This document shows, one piece after another, positions 8,401 through 16,906 of a stretch of 58,527 nucleotides of DNA (positions are counted from its first letter, which is position 1; every line of letters begins with the position of its first letter). Source of the DNA: Clostridiaceae bacterium (GTDB taxonomy: Bacteria > Bacillota > Clostridia > Saccharofermentanales > Saccharofermentanaceae); contig JAAYCT010000001.1 in assembly GCA_012729635.1 (NCBI GenBank), forward strand, positions 1-58,527, read 5' to 3'. Under the pieces are notes generated by a model. The model did no database searches. It was not told the origin of the DNA and was given only the letters and a program-made list of their open reading frames with translations. The translations under genes and the position numbers were made by a program.

Positions 8401-9341
8401 CAAAGATGGCAACAAGAGAAGCATACGGAAAAGCACTGGTTGAATTCGGAAAGGATCCGAAGGTGGTTGTTTTGGACGCGGACTTGTCCAAATCAACGTT
8501 CACGGTTCTTTTTCAAAAGGAATATCCGGACCGTCACTTCAATATGGGAATCGCCGAAGCAAATATGATGTCGACCGCCGCGGGTATGGCAACCTGCGGG
8601 AAAATTGTTTTTGCCTCGACATTTGCGATTTTCGCCGCTGAGCGGGCGCTTGAGCCGGTTCGCAACTCGATCTGTTATCCGAATCTCAACGTAAAAGTAT
8701 GCGCAACGCACGCCGGCATTTCGGTCGGCGAGGACGGGGCGTCTCATCAGTGCGTCGAGGACCTGTCCATTATGCGAGCGATTCCGAACATGCGCGTCAT
8801 CTCGCCCTGTGATGCGGCATCGACGAGGATGGTAATCCGCGAGATTATGAATACGCCCGGGCCGTTTTATGTTCGTCTCGGCCGTCTTTCGGTTGAGGGA
8901 GTATACGGCGAGTACGGCGACGAAATCGATTTTCGGATCGGAAAAGCCAACACGATTCGGCAGGGGAATGATATTACGATTATCGCGACCGGTCTGATGG
9001 TTCAACAGAGTATAGCCGCGGCGGAGCTCCTTAAGGAAAAGGGGATAGACGCCAGAGTAATCGATATGCATACAATCAAGCCAATCGACGCGGAAGCCAT
9101 CGAAAAAGCATCCGCCGAGACCGGGGCAATCGTGACTGTCGAGGAGCACAATATTCTCGGCGGTTTGGGCGGAGCCGTTGCGGAGGTTCTGGCGGAAACC
9201 CGTCCCTGTGTGATGAAGCGCGTCGGAATGAACGACGTGTTCGGAAAATCCGGAAAGCCGGAGGAGCTTTTGAAAAAATTCGGGCTGACCGCGACGAACA
9301 TTGCGGCCGCCGCAGAACAGACACTTGCCAAAAAGAAGTAG
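8397..9341 (+). CDS. Transketolase, C-terminal (pyrimidine-binding) subunit
   Basis: The second half of the split transketolase, 314 residues. It contains the pyrimidine-binding domain with the catalytic Glu in FNMGIAEANMM, THAGISVGEDGASHQ with conserved His residues, and the C-terminal domain with VIDMHTIKPID and the VEEHNILGGLGGAVAE segment. These are typical of the family that also includes DXP synthase, but the split form matches the Firmicute TktA/TktB pair. ATG 8397 overlaps the previous stop in an ATGA arrangement. A terminator follows at 9377. Confidence 0.9.
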   Translation: MTKMATREAYGKALVEFGKDPKVVVLDADLSKSTFTVLFQKEYPDRHFNMGIAEANMMSTAAGMATCGKIVFASTFAIFAAERALEPVRNSICYPNLNVKVCATHAGISVGEDGASHQCVEDLSIMRAIPNMRVISPCDAASTRMVIREIMNTPGPFYVRLGRLSVEGVYGEYGDEIDFRIGKANTIRQGNDITIIATGLMVQQSIAAAELLKEKGIDARVIDMHTIKPIDAEAIEKASAETGAIVTVEEHNILGGLGGAVAEVLAETRPCVMKRVGMNDVFGKSGKPEELLKKFGLTATNIAAAAEQTLAKKK

Positions 9342-9376
9342 GAATACGGTCTTTGATTCAACGATCGAATTCAATA

Positions 9377-9404
9377 AACACGCCCCCGGGGCGTGTTTTT
9401 TTCT
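9377..9404 (+). terminator. Rho-independent terminator after the transketolase genes
   Basis: AACACGCCCC (9377-9386) pairs with GGGGCGTGTT (9388-9397) and is followed by a T-run from 9395 to 9402. It closes the leftward-to-rightward block before the convergent regulator gene. Confidence 0.9.
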
Positions 9405-9427
9405 TATGAGAATTTCCTTGGATGCAG

Positions 9428-10075
9428 TTAGCGGATGATTCCGCGAAGTCCGACCGCGCGGCCGACAATCACCGTTTTTCCGCGCTCCAGTTCGCTCCTC
9501 GGAACAAAGATCGGCTCACAGACCGGATTCAGTGAGAGCAGGGAGATGCCGTTTTTATGCCGGGTTAATCGGAAGAGTCGTGCGGGGGCCCCTTCGACGC
9601 ATGCGGCACAAATCTGACCGTCGTATTCCTCATTTCCTTTTTCGATTAAAACAATATCGCCCGAACAAAAGCGAGGCTCCATCTCGTTTCCCGAAATTCG
9701 GACGGCAAAAAAGGAGTCCAGGATTTCCCGGTCGCTGAACATTCGTTGCGCAAAGGGAACTTCACTTAAAAAATAGGCAAGTTCTTTGTAGCCGGTATCG
9801 AAGGATACCTCATCATCAATGACGGATGACTCGCACGACTCGGGCAGGTATTGCCGGTAAACGGGAAAGGACAGTTTCTCGAAGGAGAGAGGGTTCCGAT
9901 ATATTTTATCGAGCGAGATTCCGAATTTCTCGGAAATCTTAAGCCCCAGATTCAAATCGGGCATACTGATTTCCTTTTCCCATTTGGATACCGTCGTTTG
10001 ATCGACGTGGAGGAGTTCTCCGAATTCCTTCTGACTGAGTCCCGTTCGTTTTCGAATATCCCTAATTTCGCTCAT
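9428..10075 (-). CDS. Cro/CI-type regulator with S24-like domain lacking catalytic residues
   Basis: A 215-residue DNA-binding regulator. Residues 1-60 form an Xre helix-turn-helix (RTGLSQKEFGELLHVDQTTV then SKWEKEISMPD). Residues about 105-215 look like the LexA/CI S24 peptidase fold (ISGNEMEPRF, GDIVLIEKG). In active members the loop reads GDSM and the later strand carries a catalytic Lys in a VKRL-like context. Here residue 131 is Glu instead of Ser and position 168 is Phe instead of Lys, so self-cleavage appears lost and the domain may serve only for dimerisation or ligand sensing. The start has a GAGGT site. It converges with the transketolase operon. The regulated genes are unknown. Confidence 0.85.
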   Translation of the reverse strand: MSEIRDIRKRTGLSQKEFGELLHVDQTTVSKWEKEISMPDLNLGLKISEKFGISLDKIYRNPLSFEKLSFPVYRQYLPESCESSVIDDEVSFDTGYKELAYFLSEVPFAQRMFSDREILDSFFAVRISGNEMEPRFCSGDIVLIEKGNEEYDGQICAACVEGAPARLFRLTRHKNGISLLSLNPVCEPIFVPRSELERGKTVIVGRAVGLRGIIR

Positions 10076-10191
10076 AATAACCTCAATCGCTTGTGAATCG
10101 ACGCCGGGTTTCGGTCGCTAAGTCTAAATTATGACCGCACGGAATGACAAACAAGCAAAAAGAGGAAGAACGAAAAGAAATAGGAATTACT

Positions 10192-10248
10192 ATCATAAAT
10201 CATGCGCCGGATCACGTATAAACATGAAATCGGCGCATACATTATGAT
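10192..10248. repeat. Long imperfect inverted repeat between GNAT and regulator genes
   Basis: Arms 10192-10209 and 10231-10248 match at 15 of 18 positions; the inner eight bases ATGCGCCG/CGGCGCAT and the outer seven ATCATAA/TTATGAT are perfect, and the 21-nt loop is AT-rich. It lies in the 226-nt gap downstream of the arginine operon and upstream of the regulator gene. On the minus strand no clean T-run follows (only TATTTCTTTT about 14 nt later). It could end the arginine transcript or be an operator. Confidence 0.6.
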
Positions 10249-10301
10249 TTTCACTCATGATCGGCCGGACATAAACCTCAATGGTCGGTCCGTCAAGACG
10301 G

Positions 10302-10898
10302 TCAAGGAGTTTCACGAAACGGCATCTTAAAAAACAGGGCTCTCGGATATCCCCTTGTAAGATCGATGGAGTCGATGGAATAGCCTCTGTTTTGGTAAAA
10401 ACCCGAAACCGCCTCATTCCATAGGGAGGTGTGGAGAAAAATCAACGGAATGTTCTCGGATTGGGCGATGTTTTCGGCCTGCTCGATCAGAAGGCTTCCG
10501 ATTCCCCGTCCCCGCTCTTTCTGATTGACGGCGAAACGCGCAATGTAGAGAATATTTCTGTCGCGGAGGCGATCATCGGTTTTCAAAATCGTTGCATCCG
10601 GGAAGTGCTCGGGACCGAGGAAGAAAAGACGAACGGTACCGACTACTTTGGAAGCAGAGTCGACGGCGACGAGAACAATGCCTTCTTTCATCGATTCGAC
10701 GATATCGCCGATGCTCTCCTTAAGAGAATCCAAATGATCTTCGCTGACGCCCGACAGGGAGCAGTAGGTTTTCATCGAATTGCGAATCAGGCGGTTAATC
10801 GCGCCGGCCTCGCGATACAGGGCGGGCCGGACGGTGATTTCGCAGGATCGGGTCGATTCCGGATTCGGAGAGCCGCTCATAGCGTTTTTACTTTTCAT
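10302..10898 (-). CDS. GNAT-family N-acetyltransferase, last gene of the arginine operon
   Basis: A 198-residue acetyl-CoA-dependent acyltransferase. Motif A is visible as IARFAVNQKERGRGIGSLLI near residues 120-140 (the RGxG-like acetyl-CoA loop), with a motif B region ending FYQNRGYSID. The start at 10898 gives an ATGA overlap with the argF stop; an upstream ATG (10916) lacks a ribosome site. Being fifth in an operon of argC, argB, argD and argF, with neither argA nor argJ in view, it is a candidate for the N-acetylglutamate synthase step, as short GNAT enzymes do in some bacteria. That role is inference; it could acetylate another substrate. Confidence 0.8.
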   Translation of the reverse strand: MKSKNAMSGSPNPESTRSCEITVRPALYREAGAINRLIRNSMKTYCSLSGVSEDHLDSLKESIGDIVESMKEGIVLVAVDSASKVVGTVRLFFLGPEHFPDATILKTDDRLRDRNILYIARFAVNQKERGRGIGSLLIEQAENIAQSENIPLIFLHTSLWNEAVSGFYQNRGYSIDSIDLTRGYPRALFFKMPFRETP

Positions 10899-11824
10899 TT
10901 CCGATTCAAAAGGCAATGCACCAGAATGGCTTTATGGGCATGCAGGCGATTCTCTGCCTCGTCGAAAACCACCGAGCGGGGGGAGTCGATGATGTCCGCA
11001 GTTACCTCGTAACCGCGATAAGCGGGAAGACAGTGCATGAAGATGGCGTCTTTGTTGGCTTGACTCATCAGCGCCGCATTCACCTGATACGGTGCGAAAA
11101 GCTTCACTCTCGCCGCCTTTTCGCTTTCCTGCCCCATGCTGGTCCATGTATCGGTGTACACAACGTCCGCTCCCGAAACCGCTTCCTCCGGACTTTCCGT
11201 TAAGACTACTTTTGATCCGGTGACCGCTGCGTCCTTTTTTGCCTGGCCGACGAAGAAATCCGGGCAGGTATATTCTTTCGGAGAAGCGACGGAAATATGC
11301 ATTCCGGCTTTTGCACAAGCTTGGAGAAGGGAATTGGCGACATTGTTTCCGTCCCCGACATAGGCGAGTTTCAAGCCTTTTAACATGCCCTTGTGTTCCC
11401 GAATGGTTAAAAGATCGGCGAGCGCCTGTGTCGGATGTTGATCATCGCTCAGACCGTTGATGACGGGAATCGTTCCGAAGCGGGCAAGATCTTCAATATC
11501 CCGGTGATCAAACGTGCGAATCATGATTCCGTCGAGCATGCGCGAGAGCACCTGCGCGGTATCGGCGATGCTTTCGCCCCTTCCGAGCTGGATATCGTCC
11601 GAACTCAGAAAAATCGGCTGACCCCCGAGCTGATACATTCCGACCTCAAAGGAAACGCGCGTCCGGGTCGAAGACTTCGAAAAGATCATCCCGAGAGATT
11701 TTCCCGCCAGAAGCGGCGTAAGAGTGCCTGATTTCGTCTGTGCCTTAAGATCGGCCGCGGTGTTTAGCAGTGCGTCCAGATCCGTAAACGATACGTCTTC
11801 GTGAAAATCAATATAATGCTTCAT
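10895..11824 (-). CDS. argF: Ornithine carbamoyltransferase
   Basis: It joins carbamoyl phosphate and L-ornithine to give citrulline. The 309-residue chain has the carbamoyl phosphate motif STRTR at about 52-56, HPTQ at about 130-133, and the ornithine-binding cysteine in HCLPAYRG near residue 268, the standard catalytic set. It overlaps argD upstream and the GNAT gene downstream by 4 nt each (ATGA), which indicates translational coupling. The anabolic role follows from the operon; no arginine deiminase or carbamate kinase gene is near. Confidence 0.95.
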   Translation of the reverse strand: MKHYIDFHEDVSFTDLDALLNTAADLKAQTKSGTLTPLLAGKSLGMIFSKSSTRTRVSFEVGMYQLGGQPIFLSSDDIQLGRGESIADTAQVLSRMLDGIMIRTFDHRDIEDLARFGTIPVINGLSDDQHPTQALADLLTIREHKGMLKGLKLAYVGDGNNVANSLLQACAKAGMHISVASPKEYTCPDFFVGQAKKDAAVTGSKVVLTESPEEAVSGADVVYTDTWTSMGQESEKAARVKLFAPYQVNAALMSQANKDAIFMHCLPAYRGYEVTADIIDSPRSVVFDEAENRLHAHKAILVHCLLNRK

Positions 11825-13074
11825 AGAAAACCTCCTGAACTTTTTGCGGACCCGTCGGAAGAGTTTTCCTTTGCTTCCGCAACCGACAAGGCCTGATCGA
11901 AAATCGTGATAAAGGATGCCGCCTGGGCTTGGGTCAAAATAAGTGGGGGAGCCAGCCGGATTGTATTATCTCCGACGGAACCGACCAATATCCCCGAATC
12001 GAAACACATTTTCTTCAGCGATACGGCGATCGGGCGTGTCAGGCCGATCCCGATCAACAGACCGGAACCGCGAATTTCGGCGAGCAGGGGATGGCGACCG
12101 GCCAGCGAGCGCAGTTTTTTAATAAGGAACGCACCGGTTTTTCGGGCGCGCTCGGTGAGATTCTTCTTTTCGATCTCATCCAGAACCGCGAGTGCGGCAG
12201 AGCAAGCCAACGGATTTCCGCCGAAGGTGGAACCGTGATCGCCGACACAAAATCCCGTCGACGCTTCCTGTGTCGCTAGAACCGCCCCGATCGGAACGCC
12301 GCCGGCAAGACCTTTGGCAGAGGTCAGAATGTCGGGATGGATGTCGTACTGCTGATACGCGAAAAGCGTCCCGGTGCGCGCGATTCCCGACTGAACTTCG
12401 TCCACGATGAGCAGAGCGCCGGTTTCATCGCAAAGCCTGCGAATGGCCTGAATGTATTGGATATCCGCGGGGAAAACACCCGATTCGCCCTGAACCAATT
12501 CAATGATTACCGCACACGTGGTCGTGTCTGTCTCACGCATGAGCGCATCAATATCGTTATACGGGACATGCACGACTCCGGGCATCAGCGGCGCAAACGG
12601 GATTTGCATCTTCTCCTGGCCCGTCGCGGCAATCGTCGTCATCGTGCGTCCGTGAAACGAACGGCGAGCCGATATGATCTTGGGTCGCGGGGTACCCTTC
12701 CGATAAAAATAGCCGCGCGCGAGCTTGAGGGCTCCCTCGTTGGCCTCGGCACCCGAGTTGCAGAAAAAAGCCCGATCCGCGAAACTGATTTCGCACAAGC
12801 GACGGGCCAGCTCGGCCTGGGCTTCGATATAGTAGTAGTTCGAGCAGTGAAGGAAGCTTCTCGCCTGAGAGCAAATTGCGCGAACAAGCCTCGGATGAGC
12901 GTGTCCCAGGGAATTCACCGCGATTCCTCCGATCATGTCCATGTATTTTTTATTTTCACTCGAAAAGAGGTATACGCCTTTTCCGTGCGTGAAAAGAACC
13001 GGTATCCGTTTGCCGAATACGTTCATATAGTATTTTTCATCCAGATGCATGGTCCATTCCAGTTGTTTTTCCAT
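11821..13074 (-). CDS. argD: Acetylornithine aminotransferase
   Basis: A class III PLP aminotransferase making N-acetylornithine from the semialdehyde; family members can also act in lysine synthesis. The 417-residue protein shows SFHGRTMTTIAATGQ, the cofactor-binding VDEVQSGIARTG and the PLP lysine in TSAKGLAGGVPIGA. The start at 13074 was preferred over ATG 13083 because the AGTAAGG site directly abuts the latter and is about 9 nt from the former. Longer frames would run into argB. The stop overlaps argF by 4 nt. Confidence 0.93.
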   Translation of the reverse strand: MEKQLEWTMHLDEKYYMNVFGKRIPVLFTHGKGVYLFSSENKKYMDMIGGIAVNSLGHAHPRLVRAICSQARSFLHCSNYYYIEAQAELARRLCEISFADRAFFCNSGAEANEGALKLARGYFYRKGTPRPKIISARRSFHGRTMTTIAATGQEKMQIPFAPLMPGVVHVPYNDIDALMRETDTTTCAVIIELVQGESGVFPADIQYIQAIRRLCDETGALLIVDEVQSGIARTGTLFAYQQYDIHPDILTSAKGLAGGVPIGAVLATQEASTGFCVGDHGSTFGGNPLACSAALAVLDEIEKKNLTERARKTGAFLIKKLRSLAGRHPLLAEIRGSGLLIGIGLTRPIAVSLKKMCFDSGILVGSVGDNTIRLAPPLILTQAQAASFITIFDQALSVAEAKENSSDGSAKSSGGFL

Positions 13075-13160
13075 AATTTTCATCCTTACTGCTGTAGTGC
13101 GATTCAAGTGATTGGAAATACAATAATCGGCAAATTCCTGACGGGTCCGTGAGATAATCC

Positions 13161-14105
13161 TCAGATTTTTTCGCCTTCGAAATACGGTCTTTTTTCGCGG
13201 GTAATCATCGTTCCGATTCCTTTTCCGGTGAAAATCTCCAGAAGAATGCTGTGCGGGATTCTTCCGTCGATGATGTGTGCCCGACCGACTCCTTTGCGAA
13301 CGGTCGAGAGGCAACCGAGAACCTTGGGGATCATTCCTCCGGAAATCTCGTCCCGGCTGATTAACTCGGTGATTTCCTTTTCGGTGAGAACGGGGATGAC
13401 CTTTGACGATCCGTCGGGCAGCTTGGTCATGACGCCTTCGACGTCGGTAAGTGTCATCAATTTCTCCGCGCCCAGCGCGGAAGCGATCTCGCCGGCAACG
13501 GTATCCGCGTTGATATTATAGCTTTCGCCGTCGGGACCGACTCCGATCGGAGCAACGACGGGAATAAACTCATCGTTTGCGAGCATGGAGAGAACCTTGG
13601 TGTTGATTTTTGTAATCTTTCCGACATAGCCGACATCGACGGTCTGTCCGGAAGCGTCACGCGTGAGCTTTTCGCATTCGATCAAATGTCCGTCGATTCC
13701 GCAGATGCCGATCGCTTTGGCACCCTTTTGCCCGAGAGAAGATACAATTTCCTTGTTCGTCTTACCGATCAGCACCATCTGTGCGATTTCCATCGTCTTC
13801 CGGTCGGTTACGCGAAGACCCTTCTCAAAACGGGAAGGAATATTCATGACTTGAAGCATCTGGCTGATATCCGGCCCTCCGCCGTGAACGATAACGGGGT
13901 TGATTCCGACATACTTCAGAAGGGTAACATCGTCCATGACCGAGGATTTCAGCTCTTCGTTGATCATGGCGTTTCCGCCGTACTTGATCACGATTGTTTT
14001 TCCGGAAAGGCTTTGGATATAGGGCAGGGCTTCAATGAGAATCTCGGCTTTCCCGATGAGTTCTTTCATTCCGAGCGCGTTAATCGCTTCATTGATTGTT
14101 TTCAT
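13161..14105 (-). CDS. argB: Acetylglutamate kinase
   Basis: It phosphorylates N-acetylglutamate, usually the arginine feedback point in organisms with the cyclic pathway. The 314-residue chain carries the amino acid kinase marks [18 protein letters not shown] and [12 protein letters not shown]. The N-terminal helix ([17 protein letters not shown]) resembles the extra helix of arginine-inhibited, hexameric ArgB enzymes, so feedback inhibition is plausible but not proven. The start was set at 14105, with AAGGA about 5 nt upstream; two earlier Met codons have no such site. Confidence 0.95.
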   Translation of the reverse strand: MKTINEAINALGMKELIGKAEILIEALPYIQSLSGKTIVIKYGGNAMINEELKSSVMDDVTLLKYVGINPVIVHGGGPDISQMLQVMNIPSRFEKGLRVTDRKTMEIAQMVLIGKTNKEIVSSLGQKGAKAIGICGIDGHLIECEKLTRDASGQTVDVGYVGKITKINTKVLSMLANDEFIPVVAPIGVGPDGESYNINADTVAGEIASALGAEKLMTLTDVEGVMTKLPDGSSKVIPVLTEKEITELISRDEISGGMIPKVLGCLSTVRKGVGRAHIIDGRIPHSILLEIFTGKGIGTMITREKRPYFEGEKI

Positions 14106-14136
14106 ACTGTTCCTTTGCTCCTTCATCACCGATTGA

Positions 14137-15192
14137 TTATAGTCCCGCATTCAAATGGATCAGGCCGGTTTCCTCGGGAAGGCCGAACATGGCGTTCATC
14201 GCTTGGATTGCCTGCAGGGACGCTCCTTTTCCGAGATTATCCAATGCACCGAAAATTTTTATGATACCCGTTATCGGATCGAATTCGACGGCAATATCGA
14301 TAAAGTTCGTTCCGGTCGTGTGGACGGTGTTCGGCATCGCCCCGCCCGACCGGACGCGGACAAAGGGCTCGTTTGCATAATCGCTCTCCAGCGCCTCTTG
14401 CAATCGTGAAATACAGAAGGATCCGTCGGAGGAAGCGGGGACGGCGTATATTGTGGTCAGCATTCCGCGTTTCATCGGCGCAAGATGCGGGGTAAACGTG
14501 ACATGCAGCTGCTTACCGGCGAGGATGGAGCACTCCTGCTCAATTTCGGTTGTGTGGCGGTGATGGACCACCGAATAAGGCTTCAGATTTTCGTCCGACT
14601 CGCAAAAAGAGTAGGGCAGCTCCGTTTTGCGGCCGGCTCCCGATATCGCGGTTATCGCGTCGATTATGATTCCCTCGGAGCGGATCAGTCCGTGCCGAAG
14701 AAAGGGGGCGAGAGGCAGCACCGAGCAGGTCGGATAACAACCCGGGTTTGCGACTAGTCGCGCGGACCGCAGTTTTTCGCGGTAGAGCTCGGGAATTCCG
14801 TAAACAGCCTCCGCGAGTAATTCGGGGCAGGAATGAGGAAGTCCGTACGATTCGGTATACGGGTTTAGCTCGCGATAACGAAAATCTCCGCTGTGATCGA
14901 TCACGCGTGTGCCTGCGGAAAGGAGAACCGGGACCGTTACGGACGAAACGCCGTGCGGGAGAGCGGTGATGACCAAATCGCATTGCTTGGCGATTTGCTC
15001 CGGATCCGTATCAACCAACGGTAGATCGCATATTCCGGAATACGTCGGGTAAATATCCGAGTATTTCTTTCCCGAAAAACTGCGGGAAGCCAAAACGGTG
15101 ATTTCCGCGGAAGGATGAGTCGAAAGACCCCGGATCAGTTCAGATCCCACATAACCGGTCGCGCCGATGATGCCTACTTTAATCTTACTCAT
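14137..15192 (-). CDS. argC: N-acetyl-gamma-glutamyl-phosphate reductase
   Basis: It reduces acetylglutamyl phosphate to the semialdehyde with NADPH. The 351-residue protein begins with a Rossmann loop ([17 protein letters not shown]) and has its catalytic cysteine at 152 in NPGCYPT, plus the [10 protein letters not shown] segment later on. Length is standard. The start follows AAGGAG about 9 nt upstream. As the first gene of the operon it lies just downstream of a candidate promoter with an ARG-box-like operator. Confidence 0.95.
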   Translation of the reverse strand: MSKIKVGIIGATGYVGSELIRGLSTHPSAEITVLASRSFSGKKYSDIYPTYSGICDLPLVDTDPEQIAKQCDLVITALPHGVSSVTVPVLLSAGTRVIDHSGDFRYRELNPYTESYGLPHSCPELLAEAVYGIPELYREKLRSARLVANPGCYPTCSVLPLAPFLRHGLIRSEGIIIDAITAISGAGRKTELPYSFCESDENLKPYSVVHHRHTTEIEQECSILAGKQLHVTFTPHLAPMKRGMLTTIYAVPASSDGSFCISRLQEALESDYANEPFVRVRSGGAMPNTVHTTGTNFIDIAVEFDPITGIIKIFGALDNLGKGASLQAIQAMNAMFGLPEETGLIHLNAGL

Positions 15193-15303
15193 AACTGCGT
15201 ACTCCTTTATGGTCCGGCAAGCTGATTGTACATCAAGATTTGCCCGAACGAAACGTTTACGGCGGCATCGGGAGTGCCGACGCGGTTAAACTAATATTTA
15301 TAC

Positions 15304-15332
15304 AGGATAATGCATAAATTTGCAGGATTCAA
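15304..15332 (-). promoter_or_regulatory. argC promoter with ARG-box-like operator
   Basis: On the minus strand TTGAAT (15332-15327) and TATCCT (15309-15304) lie 17 nt apart. Between them sits the near-palindrome TGCATAAATTTGCA (15311-15324). The 18-nt window at 15309-15326 resembles the ARG box bound by ArgR/AhrC (from memory about CATGAATAAAAATKCAAK). An operator between -35 and -10 would repress by blocking polymerase. The -10 is not ideal. Confidence 0.55.
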
Positions 15333-15511
15333 GACTGATTTTTCGCATTTCTTTTCGAATGTACATTCTGCACAAAGAAGTCGGGAGGAATATGGGTAAT
15401 TTGTCGTATTTCCCTGACAGTGTCTCCAAATTGTCCCGTAAACATTTGGCTATTTTGGCATATGGTACGGGGAGGTCGGTGATGCTATATTATTGGTATA
15501 TCAAAATCAAA

Positions 15512-15536
15512 GCCGTCTTTCGGGCGGCGATTTTTC
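15512..15536 (+). terminator. Small hairpin with T-rich tail ahead of the ATPase gene
   Basis: GCCGTC (15512-15517) pairs with GGCGGC (15523-15528) with one G-U pair, loop TTTCG, followed by GATTTTTC. It resembles a weak intrinsic terminator or attenuator placed 14 nt before the start codon and just ahead of the ribosome site. Confidence 0.4.
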
Positions 15537-15549
15537 GGAGGTATTAACC

Positions 15550-16665
15550 ATGGCAAGCTTATCCCTTCAACATGTCTATAAGAAGTTTGAGGGCGGCGTC
15601 GTTGCAGTCAGCGACTTCAACCTGGAGATTGCAGACAAGGAGTTCGTTATTCTCGTCGGACCTTCCGGATGCGGAAAGTCCACCACGCTGAGAATGATTG
15701 CGGGACTTGAGGATGTCAGCGAAGGTGAAATCTACATCGAAGATCGTTTGGTCAATGATGTTCTTCCCAAAGACCGTGACATCGCGATGGTTTTCCAAAA
15801 CTATGCTCTGTACCCGCATATGACCGTTTTTGATAACATGGCATTCGGCCTGAAGATTCGTAAGGTTCCGAAGGATGAGATTAAGAGACGCGTGAACGAA
15901 GCCGCGAAGATCCTTGAGATTGAGCACCTGTTGGCCCGTAAGCCGAAGGCTCTGTCCGGCGGACAGAGACAGCGTGTCGCTCTCGGTCGTGCCATCGTTC
16001 GTGACCCGAAGGTCTTCCTGATGGACGAGCCTCTTTCCAACCTTGACGCCAAGCTTCGTGTTCAGATGCGTGTTGAGATTACCAAGCTTCACCAGAGACT
16101 GCAGACCACCATCATCTATGTTACCCACGACCAGACCGAGGCCATGACGATGGGTACCCGTATCGTGGTCATGAAGGACGGATTCATCCAACAGGTCGAC
16201 TCCCCGAGTGAGTTGTATCAGAACCCCGTCAACACCTTTGTCGCCGGATTTATCGGAATGCCTCCGATGAACTTCATCAATGCGATCGTGCAGGTGGAAG
16301 GAAACGATGTGTATATCTCTTTCGAGAACTTCTCGATTAAACTGCCCGAGCGTTACTCGGTTCCCGAGGTGATGGAGCAGGACGGCAATGAGGTTATCTT
16401 CGGAGTTCGCCCCGAGGCAATCACCGACGATACAACCTATGTTTCCAATCACCCCGAATCGACCTTCAGCGCCGATGTCGACGTTGTTGAAATGCTTGGT
16501 GCGGAGACCTATCTGTATGTTACCGTCAGCGGATCGCTTCCGCTGACCGCGAGAGTTGACCCGACGACGTCCGTATCGAGAGTCGGAGAGGTCGTCGATC
16601 TGGCAATCGACGCGAACCGCGTCCACATTTTTGATAAGGACACGGAGCAGAGCATTATTTCGTAA
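15550..16665 (+). CDS. Sugar ABC transporter ATP-binding protein (MsmX/UgpC type)
   Basis: This ATPase powers CUT1-type carbohydrate importers. The 371-residue chain has Walker [10 protein letters not shown] at 37-45, Q-loop [12 protein letters not shown], signature [18 protein letters not shown], Walker [14 protein letters not shown], the H-loop [10 protein letters not shown] and a C-terminal TOBE/MalK-like domain. No permease or binding-protein genes are adjacent, so it is probably a shared ATPase serving several importers, as MsmX does. Codon use is strongly biased (CGT, ACC, AAG), which suggests high expression. ATG 15550 follows CGGAGG. A strong terminator follows. Confidence 0.93.
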   Translation: MASLSLQHVYKKFEGGVVAVSDFNLEIADKEFVILVGPSGCGKSTTLRMIAGLEDVSEGEIYIEDRLVNDVLPKDRDIAMVFQNYALYPHMTVFDNMAFGLKIRKVPKDEIKRRVNEAAKILEIEHLLARKPKALSGGQRQRVALGRAIVRDPKVFLMDEPLSNLDAKLRVQMRVEITKLHQRLQTTIIYVTHDQTEAMTMGTRIVVMKDGFIQQVDSPSELYQNPVNTFVAGFIGMPPMNFINAIVQVEGNDVYISFENFSIKLPERYSVPEVMEQDGNEVIFGVRPEAITDDTTYVSNHPESTFSADVDVVEMLGAETYLYVTVSGSLPLTARVDPTTSVSRVGEVVDLAIDANRVHIFDKDTEQSIIS

Positions 16666-16690
16666 GGCTTTGCAAATCCAGTCGATCATC

Positions 16691-16724
16691 ATCCGGCTCC
16701 CGGGAACGGGAGCCGGATTTTTTT
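16691..16724 (+). terminator. Strong rho-independent terminator after the sugar ATPase gene
   Basis: A 12-bp perfect stem, ATCCGGCTCCCG with CGGGAGCCGGAT, loop GGAA, followed by seven T residues (16718-16724). Confidence 0.95.
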
Positions 16725-16807
16725 CGCGGCTATATTATTCGCGGGTTTGAATCGCTTCAATGCTGTTGCGCGTACGTCTTCGGATGTTCCGTAGCGGGAC
16801 ATTACTC

Positions 16808-16872
16808 TTGCAAGTTAAGTCTCGAACGTATAAGATTAATTGGGTACGGAATGTACAGATGATATTCCGTAC
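16808..16872 (+). promoter_or_regulatory. Promoter and start-site dyad of the CdaR/PucR-type regulator gene
   Basis: TTGCAA (16808-16813) and TAAGAT (16831-16836) are 17 nt apart. The predicted start of transcription is at about 16843. Exactly there begins a perfect 9-bp inverted repeat, GTACGGAAT (16844-16852) and ATTCCGTAC (16864-16872), with an 11-nt spacer. It may be an operator for the product itself or a 5' hairpin of the mRNA. Confidence 0.55.
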
Positions 16873-16906
16873 GGCTCGTCGGTAAAGCTCTTCGGGAAGG
16901 TTCCGG

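Larger units (their letters stand above)
15193..15549. other. Divergent intergenic region between argC and the sugar ATPase gene
   Basis: This 357-nt gap holds the leftward argC promoter/operator and, reading right, an AT-rich leader. A possible 52-codon frame starts at ATG 15391 behind GGGAGGA and ends at 15547, but its product looks like no protein I know and it overlaps a GC-rich hairpin at 15512-15528. TATATT at 15486-15491 is a possible -10 for the ATPase gene, with a poor -35. Confidence 0.5.

Noticed and set aside
15391-15547. 52-codon open frame before the sugar ATPase gene as a real gene
   Set aside because: Good ribosome site but no protein-like composition or relative I know, and it runs through a hairpin; kept only as part of the leader.
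15559-16692. Long minus-strand frame opposite the sugar ATPase gene
   Set aside because: It is the mirror of a highly biased coding region, has no ribosome site and no recognisable motif.
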